Shown piece by piece: positions 27,832-36,637 of a stretch of DNA of 49,079 nt. The stretch is from NCBI RefSeq assembly GCF_002149035.1, contig NZ_NGFP01000036.1, positions 1 to 49,079 on the forward strand. The letters are read 5' to 3'. This DNA is from Streptosporangium minutum (lineage in GTDB: Bacteria; Actinomycetota; Actinomycetes; Streptosporangiales; Streptosporangiaceae). The notes below the pieces were generated by a model. It was not told the DNA's origin. It saw only the letters and a list, made by a program, of their open reading frames with translations, and made no database searches. Each line of letters starts with the position of its first letter. Position 1 is the stretch's first letter. The position numbers and the translations under genes are program-made.

Positions 27832-29654
27832 ATGGCCGGCACTCCCGGTGAACAAGCCGCGGTTCCCGACGGGCGCGCCATGGTGAGGTCGAGGCGCCGC
27901 GTGCTGAGCGGCATCGTGGCCGGGGTCGTCGTGATCGCCGGCGCCGGGTGGGCGGTCGGCACGCGGTTGCGCTCCCCCGCCGACGAGGCCGCGCTGCGAC
28001 AGCCGCCCAAGCCGTCGCTGATCACCTCACCCGTCGTACGGCAGAAGCTGACCAGCACGATCGCCGTCAGCGGCACCCTGGCGTACGGCTCGCCGCTGCC
28101 CGTCAGCCTCGCCGGGGTGGTCGGCGGCACCGCCGAGGCCCAGCGGGTCACCCGGGCCCCGCGCCCCGGGAAAATCGTCGAGGGCTCAGTGTTGATGGAG
28201 GTCAACGGCCGCCCGGTGTTCGCCCTGCGCGGCAAGGTCCCCATGCACCGGACCATGGCCCCGGGCACCACCGGCGCCGACGTCAGGCAGCTCCAGACGG
28301 CGCTGCGCCGCCTCGGGTTCGGCGCGCCGGTCACCGGCGTCTTCGACTCCGCCACCACGGCCGCCGTCCAGCGCTGGTACGCCAAGCGGGGATATGCGGC
28401 CCAGGAGCCCGACCTCACCGCCAAGCAGACCAGGGAGCAGCTCCGCCAGGCCGTGCAGACCGCCGAGGAGGCCCTGCTCACCGACCGTAAGACCCTCGAC
28501 GCCGGGCGTGACGTCATGCCGCTGAAGCTCAAGCTCGACAACGCCCGCAAGGACCTGCGGACCGCCGAAGGAGCGCTGGAGGGAGCCGACACCACAGACC
28601 TCACCCCGGAGGAGACGCGGCAGCTGGAGACCCTGCGCCAGGCCGTACGGACCGCCGAGGAGGAGGTGCTCGCCGCCGAGCAGGCCCTCACCGCGGCCAG
28701 GTCCTCGCCGGTTCCCCCCACGTCCAAGCCCGAGCAGACCCCCCGTCCCGGCCAAGCCCGAGGCCGACACGCGGCTGCTGGAGATGAAGGTCTCCAACGC
28801 CCGGCAGAACCTGGAATCCGCGCGCGCCGCTCTGGCGGCTTTCGGGGACGAGGCGGGCGTGGGCAAGGAGAAACGCCTTGAGGAGCTGCGCAAGGCCGTA
28901 CGGCTGGCACAGGAGGCCGTGGTCGCCGCCGAGCAGGCGCTGCGCCAGGCCCGCCAGGACTCCCCGCTCCGGCTGAAGATCGCCAACGGACGCCGGAACG
29001 TGGCGAGCGCCAAGGCGATCCTGGGCGAATACATGAAGACCTACGGCATCGCGATCCCGCCCGGCGAGCTCGCCTTCCTCCCCACGCTCCCGGCCCGGCT
29101 GGACAAGGCGTCGGTCAAGCCCGGCGACACCATCGAGGACAAGGTCGCCACGGTGACCAGCTCGGCCTTCGCGGTGACCGGCTCGGTGGACAGCAAGGAG
29201 GCCAAACTCCTGCGCAAGGGCATGAAGGCGACGATGGAGACCACCGACGGCGCGAAGTTCCCGGCCGTGCTGAGCGCGACCGGGGAGGCGGCCAGGCCGG
29301 CTGAGGAAGAGGAGGACGAGAAGGGTCAGGGCGCCGGGGCGTCCGACAAGGATCTGGGCTCGGTGCCGGTGCTGCTCACCCCGGCGGTCACCAAGGGCCT
29401 GCGGGAGCTGGTCGGCGTGCCGGTCACCGTGCGGATCTCCGTCGGCGCCACCGGGGGCGCCGTGCTCACCGTGCCGGTGGCCGCGGTCGTCACCTCGGCC
29501 GACGGCCGGCCACGGGTCCAGGTGGAGGTGCCCGGCGGCGGCGACAAGGTCCGCGACGTGGAGGTCAGGACCGGCCTCACCGCCGACGGCGACGTCGAGG
29601 TGACGCCCGTGAAGCCCGACGGGCTGAAAGAGGGCGACCGGGTGGTGGTCAGCG

Positions 29655-29665
<11 letters not shown>
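27832..29665 (+). pseudogene. Efflux membrane-fusion (adaptor) protein with peptidoglycan-binding domain, frameshifted
   Basis: Two overlapping frames encode one protein. The first (27832-~28738) starts 'MAGTPGEQAAVPDG', has a membrane anchor ('VLSGIVAGVVVIAGAGWAV'), a PG_binding_1 segment ('TTGADVRQLQTALRRLGFG') and coiled coil; the second (~28742-29665) continues the coiled coil ('LLEMKVSNARQNLESARAAL') and the beta-barrel part ending 'DGLKEGDRVVVSGDS'. The switch falls in a C6 run at 28739-28744; reading one base less restores a single ~610-residue adaptor. After the shift the first frame runs on as nonsense to 28881. Either a true inactivating +1 change or a sequencing error. It should link the ATPase/permease downstream to the cell envelope. 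Confidence 0.85.
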
Positions 29666-30530
<865 letters not shown>

Positions 30531-30532
30531 TC

Positions 30533-30713
30533 ATGCGCCCTCGTCCCCTCCGCAACGCGGCCGTCCACCATGACAAGACCACCGCGTCCCGTACGCTCCG
30601 TCCCCTCCACGGCACGGCCGTCCACCGTGCCGAGACCGTCCCGTCCCGTCCCCTCCATGGCACGGCCGTCCACCATGACAAGACCACCGCGTCCCGCGCG
30701 CTCCGTCCCCTCC
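30533..30713 (+). repeat. Three ~60-base repeats between ATPase and permease genes
   Basis: ACGGCCGTCCAC recurs near 30559, 30620 and 30664, and 'GACAAGACCACCGCGTCCCG' occurs twice (copies 1 and 3). The stretch is open as a 63-codon frame (ATG 30533 to TGA 30724), coding three copies of a 'RPLHGTAVHHDKTTASR'-like peptide. It is flanked by near-identical junctions, GAGGAGTGATCATG (30522-30535) and AAGGAGTGACCATG (30716-30729). Confidence 0.75.
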
Positions 30714-30726
30714 GGAAGGAGTGACC

Positions 30727-31908
30727 ATGGACATCCGCGATCTCTGGGCCGAGGCCCTCGCCGGCATGCTCGCCCGCCCCGTCCGCTCCGCGCTGACCAC
30801 GCTCGGCACCGTCCTCGGCATCACCACCCTGGTCATCACCCTGGGCGTCGCCGCCACCGCCGGGAACCAGATCGTCGGCCGGTTCGACGAGCTGACCGCC
30901 ACCGCGATCACCGTCGAGGTCCCCGACAAGGCCGACCCGCTGGTCACCTGGGACGCCCCGGCCGCCCTCACCCGGCTGCGCGGGGTCACCTCGGCCGCCG
31001 CGCTCGCCCAGACCGACGAGAGCTCCAACCTCCAGGTCGCCTCCAACACCCTGGTGGACCCGGCCAGGGTCACCGACCAGACCCTGGCCGTGGTGGCCAC
31101 CGGGCCCGAACTCCCGCAGGCGGTCCGGGGCCGGATGACCGAGGGCCGCTTCTTCGACGCCGGCCACGTCGGGCGCCGCGACCGCGTGGTGGTCCTCGGT
31201 GACCAGGCCGCCAGGATGCTCGGCGTCACCCGGCTGACGAGCGCCCCCGCCGTCTTCATCGAGGACCGCGCCTACACGGTGATCGGCATCCTGGGCGACC
31301 TGCGCCGCGAGCAGATCCTGTCCACCGCCGTGATCGTGCCGCCCACGATCGGCGCCGACTTCGGCCTGAAGAACGTCACCCGCGTCCTGGTCAACACCAC
31401 CCTCGGCGCCGCCGACCTGATCGCCGGTCAGGCCCCCGTCGCGCTGAGCCCCAACCATCCCGACGAGCTCCAGGTGATCGCCCCACCCAGTCCCACGCGC
31501 GCCCGCGACGGCGTCCAGGACGACGTCAACGGCCTGTTCCTGATCCTCGGCCTGGTGTCCCTGGTGGTCGGTGCGGTCGGCATCGCCAACGTCACGCTGG
31601 TCACCGTGATGGAGCGCGTCGCCGAGATCGGCCTGCGCCGCTCCCTGGGCGCCGCGCGCCGCCACATCGCCGCCCAGTTCCTGCTGGAGTCCACCCTGAT
31701 CGGCATGACGGGCGGCGTGATCGGCGCCGGTCTCGGCCTGGTCTCCGTCGTCGCCATCTCCGCCGCCAAGGAGTGGACCCCCGTCCTCGACGCCCGCCTG
31801 GCCCTGGCGGCCCCCGTCGCCGGCGCCCTGGTGGGCCTCCTCGCGGGCCTCTATCCGTCCCTGCGAGCCGCCCGCATGGAACCCGTGGACGCCCTGCGGT
31901 CAACTTGA
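30727..31908 (+). CDS. MacB-like ABC transporter permease (FtsX domain)
   Basis: A 393-residue permease. Start is ATG 30727, 6 bases after GGAAGGAG; GTG 30721 overlaps the ribosome site. Topology is the MacB/FtsX one: N-terminal helix ('ALTTLGTVLGITTLVITLGV'), a ~200-residue periplasmic-side MacB_PCD domain, then three helices near residues 275-385 with the FtsX signature 'VGIANVTLVTVMERVAEIGLR' (two parts) and 'RRSLGAARRHI'. The terminal 'EPVDALRST' ends exactly where an IS200/IS605 end begins, so the natural C-terminus may be altered by a residue or two. Forms an efflux or lipoprotein-type transporter with the preceding genes. Confidence 0.93.
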   Translation: MDIRDLWAEALAGMLARPVRSALTTLGTVLGITTLVITLGVAATAGNQIVGRFDELTATAITVEVPDKADPLVTWDAPAALTRLRGVTSAAALAQTDESSNLQVASNTLVDPARVTDQTLAVVATGPELPQAVRGRMTEGRFFDAGHVGRRDRVVVLGDQAARMLGVTRLTSAPAVFIEDRAYTVIGILGDLRREQILSTAVIVPPTIGADFGLKNVTRVLVNTTLGAADLIAGQAPVALSPNHPDELQVIAPPSPTRARDGVQDDVNGLFLILGLVSLVVGAVGIANVTLVTVMERVAEIGLRRSLGAARRHIAAQFLLESTLIGMTGGVIGAGLGLVSVVAISAAKEWTPVLDARLALAAPVAGALVGLLAGLYPSLRAARMEPVDALRST

Positions 31909-31966
31909 CCTGGCCCTGAAGGGCCGGGCTTGGAGGTAGGGCACCACTGGCTGTGGTGTGGCCTCC
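31909..31966 (-). ncRNA. Right-end structured RNA (omega-RNA-like) of an IS200/IS605 remnant
   Basis: Hairpin GGCCC/GGGCC (31912-31925, loop TGAA) lies next to a nested stem, CACCAC (31942-31947) with GTGGTG (31953-31958), closed by GGAGG (31932-31936) with CCTCC (31962-31966). The position just downstream of the tnpB 3' end matches where TnpB guide (omega) RNAs and the element's right end lie. If processed, a guide would read into the end of the permease gene. Almost certainly non-functional because TnpB is deleted. Confidence 0.35.
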
Positions 31967-31980
31967 TCCGTCCAGACCAC

Positions 31981-32311
31981 CTACGGGGCGGCCGGGACGC
32001 GTGACTCACGCCCCGCAATCCACGCAGCCTCGCCGCGTGCGGCGATGTTGCGGGAGGCATTCCGGTCGGCATGGGCAACGACCCCGCAGTTCCGGCAGAT
32101 GAAGAGGGCCTGTCAACTCGGCGTAAGTGTGCTTACGCAGCTCGTACTCACGCGGCACGCCGTGCGCGAATGCCACGGCCGACACCCAGTTCGCGGCGTC
32201 GTTGACCGCGTGCAGGGTCGCCGACAGCGCGGGGGCCTGATCGGCCTCCGGCATCAGCTTCACCTGCACGACGATCTTCACATGGAAGGTTTTACCGGTG
32301 ATCCATGTCAC
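31981..32311 (-). pseudogene. tnpB: tnpB (IS200/IS605 OrfB) with large internal deletion
   Basis: The N-terminus 'VKIVVQVKLMPEADQAPAL' and 'NDAANWVSAVAFAHGV', 'LRKHTYAEL' matches TnpB starts (GTG near 32311). The C-terminus is present in another frame: 'QALFICRNCGVVAHADRNAS' 'RNIAARGEAAW', i.e. one CxxC of the zinc ribbon and the last RuvC Asp region, ending at TAG 31981. The join is near 32112; about 300 residues in between, including most of RuvC, are missing. The gene is dead. It is head-to-head with the tnpA fragment, as in intact elements. Confidence 0.8.
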
Positions 32312-32480
32312 CACGCTGGGAGTCGAACCCGATACTGGCAGGAGCCGTACGGTCGTCTGCACCCTCCACGCGCACGTGGTCTTCACCCCCGGATACCGGC
32401 GCGGACCGTTCACCGACGACATTCTCACGCGGTACGAAGAAATCATGCGGGCTGTCTGCGCCCACGCCCCTGGCATACGG
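32305..32480 (+). pseudogene. tnpA: tnpA (IS200 Y1 transposase) N-terminal fragment
   Basis: 'MSPRWESNP' at ATG 32305, then after a frameshift 'TVVCTLHAHVVFTPGYRRG' 'PFTDDILTRYEEIMRAVCA', matching the start of IS200-type Y1 transposases. The HUH motif and catalytic tyrosine are missing: the sequence stops near 32480 and continues as an unrelated antitoxin-like end. Starts of tnpA and tnpB overlap by a few bases. Inactive. Confidence 0.75.
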
Positions 32481-32482
32481 GG

Positions 32483-32576
32483 GGGAACCTCAGTCCTGGA
32501 TCGATATGTCGCCGCGCTCGGAGGCACCCTCAAACTGATCGCCGACTTCGGCGACGAGCAGCTCAAGGTCAGCTGA
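32483..32576 (+). pseudogene. C-terminal fragment of a HTH (XRE/HigA-like) antitoxin gene
   Basis: 'SVLDRYVAALGGTLKLIADFGDEQLKVS' (read in two parts, ending at TGA 32576) resembles the closing segment of XRE-type antitoxin/regulator proteins ('LxRYVxALGGxLxLxADFGDxxL'). The DNA-binding helices that should precede it are absent; the tnpA fragment joins it in frame, giving a 92-codon chimera. No toxin partner was found in the 165 bases up to 32740, which hold nothing else I can identify. Confidence 0.55.
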
Positions 32577-32740
32577 TCGTTCGACGGCTTTCGCCCGATG
32601 GCCGGCACTATGGCGCCGGCTCTTCCAGTCGCATGAACGACCACACGGTGGGCCCGTCGGCGGGACGGCGCTCCATGCGGCCCTGCCCCGTACGGCGAGG
32701 CGCGCCAAGCGTGCGAAGCCGTACAGGGGCGGACGGGCCG

Positions 32741-33877
32741 TCAGTGGCTCCAGTAGCGGTCGGCGGCGAGGATCAGGGCGGCGGCGCCGACCAGGCCGGC
32801 GTCCTGGCCGAGGGAGGCCGGGACGACCCGGACCCGCTGGGCGAACTCCATCCGGGTGTGGTCCCGCAGAGCCGCCTCCAGCGGATCGAACAGCAGCGGA
32901 CCGGCCTGGGAGAGGCCGCCGCCGATGGTGACGACGTCGAGGTCGCACAGATTGGTGGCCGAGGCGATGGCCAGGCCCAGTGCCTGTCCGGCGCGGCTCA
33001 TGGCGGCGAGGGCGATCTGGTCGCCCGCCTCCGCGTCCAGGGCGAGCTGCCGCCCGCTGGCCGTCGCCGCCTCCACATAAGCAGGACCGGCGCCCGGCGC
33101 CCCGGGCTCGCCGCTGAAGGCGCCGCTCCCCCCACCGGAGGTCTCGGCCGTACCACCGGAGGTCGATGGCCCGTCACCGGAGATCGATGGCCCGTCGCCG
33201 GACCGGGCGGTCGCGGCGGCGGGCGGGCCGGCGGCGCCGGGGTGCCAGCCCTGCTCGACCGCCCAGGCGGCCAGGCCCGGGCCGCGGGCGATCGCCTCCA
33301 GGCAGCCCCGGCCGCCGCATCCGCAGGGGGGCCCGCCGGGGTCGACCACGATGTGCCCGATGTGCCCGGCGTTCCCGCTGCCGCCGTCGATCAGTCGGCC
33401 GCCCAGGATCAGCCCACCGCCCACCCCCGTGGACACGACCATGCCGAGCATGTTGGCGCTGCCCCGCCCGGCACCCCGCCAGTGTTCGGCGACGGCCAGG
33501 CAGACGGCGTCGTTGTGGAGGCGGACCGGCACGCCGGGGAACCGCTCGGCGAGCCTCGCCCGCAGCGGGAAGCCGCGCCAGCCCGGCATGTTCAGCGGGG
33601 AGACGGCCCCCTCCGGCCAGGTCATCGGGCCGCCGCAGCCGATTCCGACACCGTCGACCACGCCGCCCGCGGTGGTGTCGCCGTTGATCAGGCCGTCGGC
33701 CGCGGCGCCGTCCAACAGGGCGTCGATCAGCTCGCCGAGCGCCGTCCACAGGGTCCGCGCGTCGCCGCCCGGCGGTGTCGCCGCCCGGCGGGCCGCCCGC
33801 ACGTTCCCGTCGGGGTCCACCAGGGCGACGGCGAACTTCGTCCCGCCGATGTCGACAGCAAGCACTGATCCGGACAT
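32741..33877 (-). CDS. ROK-family sugar kinase (glucokinase-like) with low-complexity insertion
   Basis: A 378-residue sugar kinase; ROK glucokinases phosphorylate glucose or related sugars with ATP. ATP site 'VDIGGTKFAVALVD' 8-21, substrate/catalytic 'HNDAVCLAVAEHW' (D123), H171 with the zinc motif 'CGCGGRGCLE' (C185, C187, C192), and 'TIGGGLSQAG' near the end. Typical members are ~310-320 residues; about 55 extra Gly/Ser/Pro residues (211-266) with 'SGDGPSISGDGPSTSGG' repeats sit after 'AAWAVEQGW'. The ATG 33877 directly abuts the stop of the FIST gene, so they form an operon. Substrate not determined by sequence. Confidence 0.9.
   Translation of the reverse strand: MSGSVLAVDIGGTKFAVALVDPDGNVRAARRAATPPGGDARTLWTALGELIDALLDGAAADGLINGDTTAGGVVDGVGIGCGGPMTWPEGAVSPLNMPGWRGFPLRARLAERFPGVPVRLHNDAVCLAVAEHWRGAGRGSANMLGMVVSTGVGGGLILGGRLIDGGSGNAGHIGHIVVDPGGPPCGCGGRGCLEAIARGPGLAAWAVEQGWHPGAAGPPAAATARSGDGPSISGDGPSTSGGTAETSGGGSGAFSGEPGAPGAGPAYVEAATASGRQLALDAEAGDQIALAAMSRAGQALGLAIASATNLCDLDVVTIGGGLSQAGPLLFDPLEAALRDHTRMEFAQRVRVVPASLGQDAGLVGAAALILAADRYWSH
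33080..33247 (-). repeat. Low-complexity insertion in the ROK kinase gene
   Basis: Encodes residues ~211-266 of the ROK kinase; includes near-identical units 'GGAGATCGATGGCCCGTC' and 'GGAGGTCGATGGCCCGTC' on the plus strand (around 33158-33197). Absent from typical family members; keeps the frame. Confidence 0.6.
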
Positions 33878-35077
33878 CTAGTGATCGTAAGGCCGATCCG
33901 CGGCCGGATGGGAGGAGAAGACCAGGACAGAGGCGGTGAATCCGTGCACGTGGTTGTGCCCGCCGACCGGGCCGACCTCCCCGGCCGCGAAGAAACCGGC
34001 CACGCTGATGGGACCGAGCGTGTCGCGGAGCGCGACCGCGTCGTGGTCGGCGGTGCCGAACATGGCCGAGCCCCGGCCGTTGCAGGAGAACAGCAGGGCG
34101 CCGTCCACCCGGCCGAACTCCTCGCGGTGCGCGTCGAGCAGCTCGTAGAGGTCCTCGTCGGCGGTGGCGGCGTCGCGGACCTGGAAGCGGACGGTACGGC
34201 CGATCTCGACGACGTCGCCGATGGCCACGGCCTCCCGCTCGGGGTCGATGCCGAGCACCCCTCTGATCAGGAAGTCACCGCGCTCGTGCCGCTCGGCGTA
34301 TTCGTCCATGGCGACGCCGATCTGCAGCCCCGACGCGACCAGGTCGCGGTCGTCCTCGTCCAGCGCGCTGACGATCTCCTCCAGCCGGGCCAGGGCCGGC
34401 TGGCCGGCGAGTTCGAGGAGCAGGTTGTCCTCGACCGCGGTGACGGCCATCGTCGGCCCGATGGGGCGGCACCCCTGGCTGACCACGGTGCTGACGTTGA
34501 CGGGGCCGCTGAGCAGCACGCCGACGGCGCCCTCGGGGTAGATCTCCCCGTCGGCGAACAGCCGGACCGCGCCGCGCCCCTGGATCGCGTTGGCCATCCC
34601 GCCGATCAGCGGGAGGTCGCCCAGCACCTCCTGGGAGCGCTCGACGAAGCCGTCGGTCGGGAAGCTGTAGGGATCGGCGAACAGGATCGCCGCGTGGTCG
34701 TCGGGGCCGCGTTCGGGCAGGCCGACCACGACGAAACGGTCATCGGTCCGCAGCGTGTCCAGCGCGAAGGTGGTCAGCCGGGCGCCCTCCAGCGTGGCGG
34801 CCCAGACGCTCACCGAAGGGGTGACCTCGATCCCCTGGCCGTCGCCGATCACCCCGGTGGCGCTGCAGCCGATCACCGAGGCGTCGGGGGCCATGTTCAT
34901 CACCCGCAGTCCCGCGCGGGAGACGTCGTCGGGATCCTCGCCGCATATGAAGAAACAGACCAGGTCAGGCGGTGCGGACAGGCCTGACAGGGCCTGGCGG
35001 ACCGCGGTCTCGGCATTGGTGACCAGATCGGATCCCACGGCGAGACCGTCGGCGAAACGACTTGTCAGAAGCACCAC
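33878..35077 (-). CDS. FIST N/C domain sensory protein
   Basis: A ~399-residue cytoplasmic protein with FIST N-terminal ('SVIGCSATGVIGDGQGIEVTPS' in parts, 'PYSFPTDGFVERS', 'LIGGMANA') and FIST C-terminal ('VASGLQIGVAMDEYAE', 'GDFLIRGVLGIDPER', 'DGALLFSCNGRGSAMFG') domains. FIST domains are predicted to bind small ligands such as amino acids; the invariant 'SCNGRG' is present. Start GTG 35077 follows AAGGAG by 6 bases. No kinase or cyclase domain is attached, so any signal must pass to a partner. It is the first gene of a pair with the ROK kinase and is divergent from the MoxR gene across an inverted repeat. Confidence 0.88.
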   Translation of the reverse strand: MVLLTSRFADGLAVGSDLVTNAETAVRQALSGLSAPPDLVCFFICGEDPDDVSRAGLRVMNMAPDASVIGCSATGVIGDGQGIEVTPSVSVWAATLEGARLTTFALDTLRTDDRFVVVGLPERGPDDHAAILFADPYSFPTDGFVERSQEVLGDLPLIGGMANAIQGRGAVRLFADGEIYPEGAVGVLLSGPVNVSTVVSQGCRPIGPTMAVTAVEDNLLLELAGQPALARLEEIVSALDEDDRDLVASGLQIGVAMDEYAERHERGDFLIRGVLGIDPEREAVAIGDVVEIGRTVRFQVRDAATADEDLYELLDAHREEFGRVDGALLFSCNGRGSAMFGTADHDAVALRDTLGPISVAGFFAAGEVGPVGGHNHVHGFTASVLVFSSHPAADRPYDH

Positions 35078-35176
35078 TCGCCTCGCCTCTCCTTCTTCTC
35101 CGAAACCTTGTCCTGGAGCGATTCTCCCCACTGTGGGAACAAGCACGCGCACCGACCGTCACCCAATGAGCAAGAT

Positions 35177-35206
35177 CCGAAACCGGGATAAGAGTGCCGG
35201 TTTCGG
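35177..35206. promoter_or_regulatory. Perfect inverted repeat in FIST/MoxR divergent spacer
   Basis: CCGAAACCGG (35177-35186) and CCGGTTTCGG (35197-35206) are perfect 10-base arms separated by GATAAGAGTG. It lies 25 bases before the MoxR start and ~100 before the FIST start, so it could regulate both. Which protein binds it is unknown; no regulator gene is adjacent. Confidence 0.55.
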
Positions 35207-35230
35207 CTCCGGGGACGTAGGCTCGATCCC

Positions 35231-36628
35231 GTGCCTCAAATCCCAGAGCCACGTACTCTGCGCGAGCTACGCGCGAGCGGCCATATCCACCGTACGGTAA
35301 AGGCCGAGATCCGCGAGAACCTCCTGGCCCGCCTCAGGGCCGGAGAGCCGCGGTTCCCCGGCATCGTGGGCTTCGACGACACCGTCCTCCCTCATCTGGA
35401 ACGAGCCCTGCTCGCCGGGCACGACCTGGTCCTGCTGGGCGAGCGCGGCCAGGGCAAGACCCGGCTCATCCGCACCGTCACCGGCCTGCTCGACGAGTGG
35501 ACGCCGGTCGTCGACGGCTGCGAGATCAACGACCACCCCTACGAGCCCTCCTGCGTCCGCTGCCGCCGCCTGGCCGGCGAGACGGGCGAGGAGCTGCCGA
35601 TCTCCTGGAAGCACCGGGACGAGCGGTACGGCGAGAAGCTCGCCACTCCCGACACCTCCGTCGGCGACCTGATCGGCGACATCGACCCGATCAAGATCGC
35701 GGAAGGGCGCACGCTCGGCGACCCGGAGACCGTCCACTACGGCCTGGTCCCGCGGAGCAACCGGGGTGTCTTCTCCGTCAACGAGCTGCCCGACCTGGCC
35801 GAGCGGATCCAGGTGTCGCTGCTCAACGTGCTGGAGGAGCGCGACATCCAGGTCCGCGGCTACAACCTGCGGCTTCCGCTGGACATCCTGCTGATCGCCA
35901 GCGCCAACCCCGAGGACTACACCAACCGCGGCCGGATCATCACTCCGCTGAAGGACCGCTTCGGCGCGGAGATCCGCACCCACTACCCGCTCTCGATCGA
36001 GGCCGAGCTCACGCTCATCCGCCAGGAGGCGGCTCTCGACCAGGTGGGCGCCGACCTCCCCGACCACCTGGTCGAGGTGATCGCCCGCTTCACCCGGCTG
36101 GTCCGCGAGTCCACGGCGGTCGACGCCCGTTCCGGGGTGTCGGCCCGCTTCTCCATCGCCGCGGCCGAGACCGCCGCGGCCTCCGCCGTACGGCGTGCGG
36201 CCCTGACCGGCGAGGAGCACGCGGTCACCCGGGTGGCCGACCTGCCGGGCATCGTGCACACGCTGCGCGGCAAGGTGGAGTTCGAGGTCAGCGAGGAGGG
36301 CCGGGAGACCGAGGTCCTCGCCCACCTGCTCCGCCGGGCCGTGGCCGAGACGTTCCGGGGCACGCTCGGGGGCGCGGACCTGAACGCGCTGCTGGAGCGG
36401 TTCTCCGAGGGCGTCCAGGTCGAGTCCGGGCCCATGATCCCCGCCGCCGAGCTGCTGCGCAGGATCGGCCCCGTGCCCGGCCTAGCCAAGATCATGTCGA
36501 GGCTCGGCATCGGCGACGAGTCCCCGGGACACGCCGCGGCCGCGCTGGAGTTCGCCCTGGAGGGGCTCTACCTCCTGCGCCGCCTGTCCAAGGACGAAGT
36601 GGACGGCACGGCGGTCTACCGCACCTGA
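35231..36628 (+). CDS. MoxR-type AAA+ ATPase / magnesium-chelatase-like
   Basis: A 465-residue AAA+ protein. Walker A 'GERGQGKTR' at 70-78, Walker B region 'NRGVFSVNELPDLAERIQ', sensor 1 'DILLIASANPEDYTNRGRI' and the arginine-containing 'PLKDRFGAEIRTHYP' place it with MoxR/BchI-like ATPases. A CxxC-containing insert ('PYEPSCVRCRRLAGETGE', C107/C110) after Walker A is distinctive of this subgroup. GTG 35231 has no clear ribosome site, suggesting a leaderless mRNA. The following VWA gene starts 10 bases later; MoxR/VWA pairs act as chaperone-like modules for protein or metal-centre maturation, target unknown here. Confidence 0.92.
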   Translation: MPQIPEPRTLRELRASGHIHRTVKAEIRENLLARLRAGEPRFPGIVGFDDTVLPHLERALLAGHDLVLLGERGQGKTRLIRTVTGLLDEWTPVVDGCEINDHPYEPSCVRCRRLAGETGEELPISWKHRDERYGEKLATPDTSVGDLIGDIDPIKIAEGRTLGDPETVHYGLVPRSNRGVFSVNELPDLAERIQVSLLNVLEERDIQVRGYNLRLPLDILLIASANPEDYTNRGRIITPLKDRFGAEIRTHYPLSIEAELTLIRQEAALDQVGADLPDHLVEVIARFTRLVRESTAVDARSGVSARFSIAAAETAAASAVRRAALTGEEHAVTRVADLPGIVHTLRGKVEFEVSEEGRETEVLAHLLRRAVAETFRGTLGGADLNALLERFSEGVQVESGPMIPAAELLRRIGPVPGLAKIMSRLGIGDESPGHAAAALEFALEGLYLLRRLSKDEVDGTAVYRT

Positions 36629-36637
36629 GGTGTCAGC

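Noticed and set aside
28735-28748. Programmed ribosomal frameshift in the adaptor
   Set aside because: No slippery heptamer with downstream pseudoknot is apparent; a run-length change or sequencing error is simpler.
32305-32576. 92-codon chimeric frame as a functional gene
   Set aside because: It lacks both the transposase active site and the antitoxin DNA-binding helices.
32490-32948. 152-codon minus-strand frame across the IS remnant and ROK end
   Set aside because: It is antisense to the antitoxin fragment and overlaps the ROK gene out of frame.
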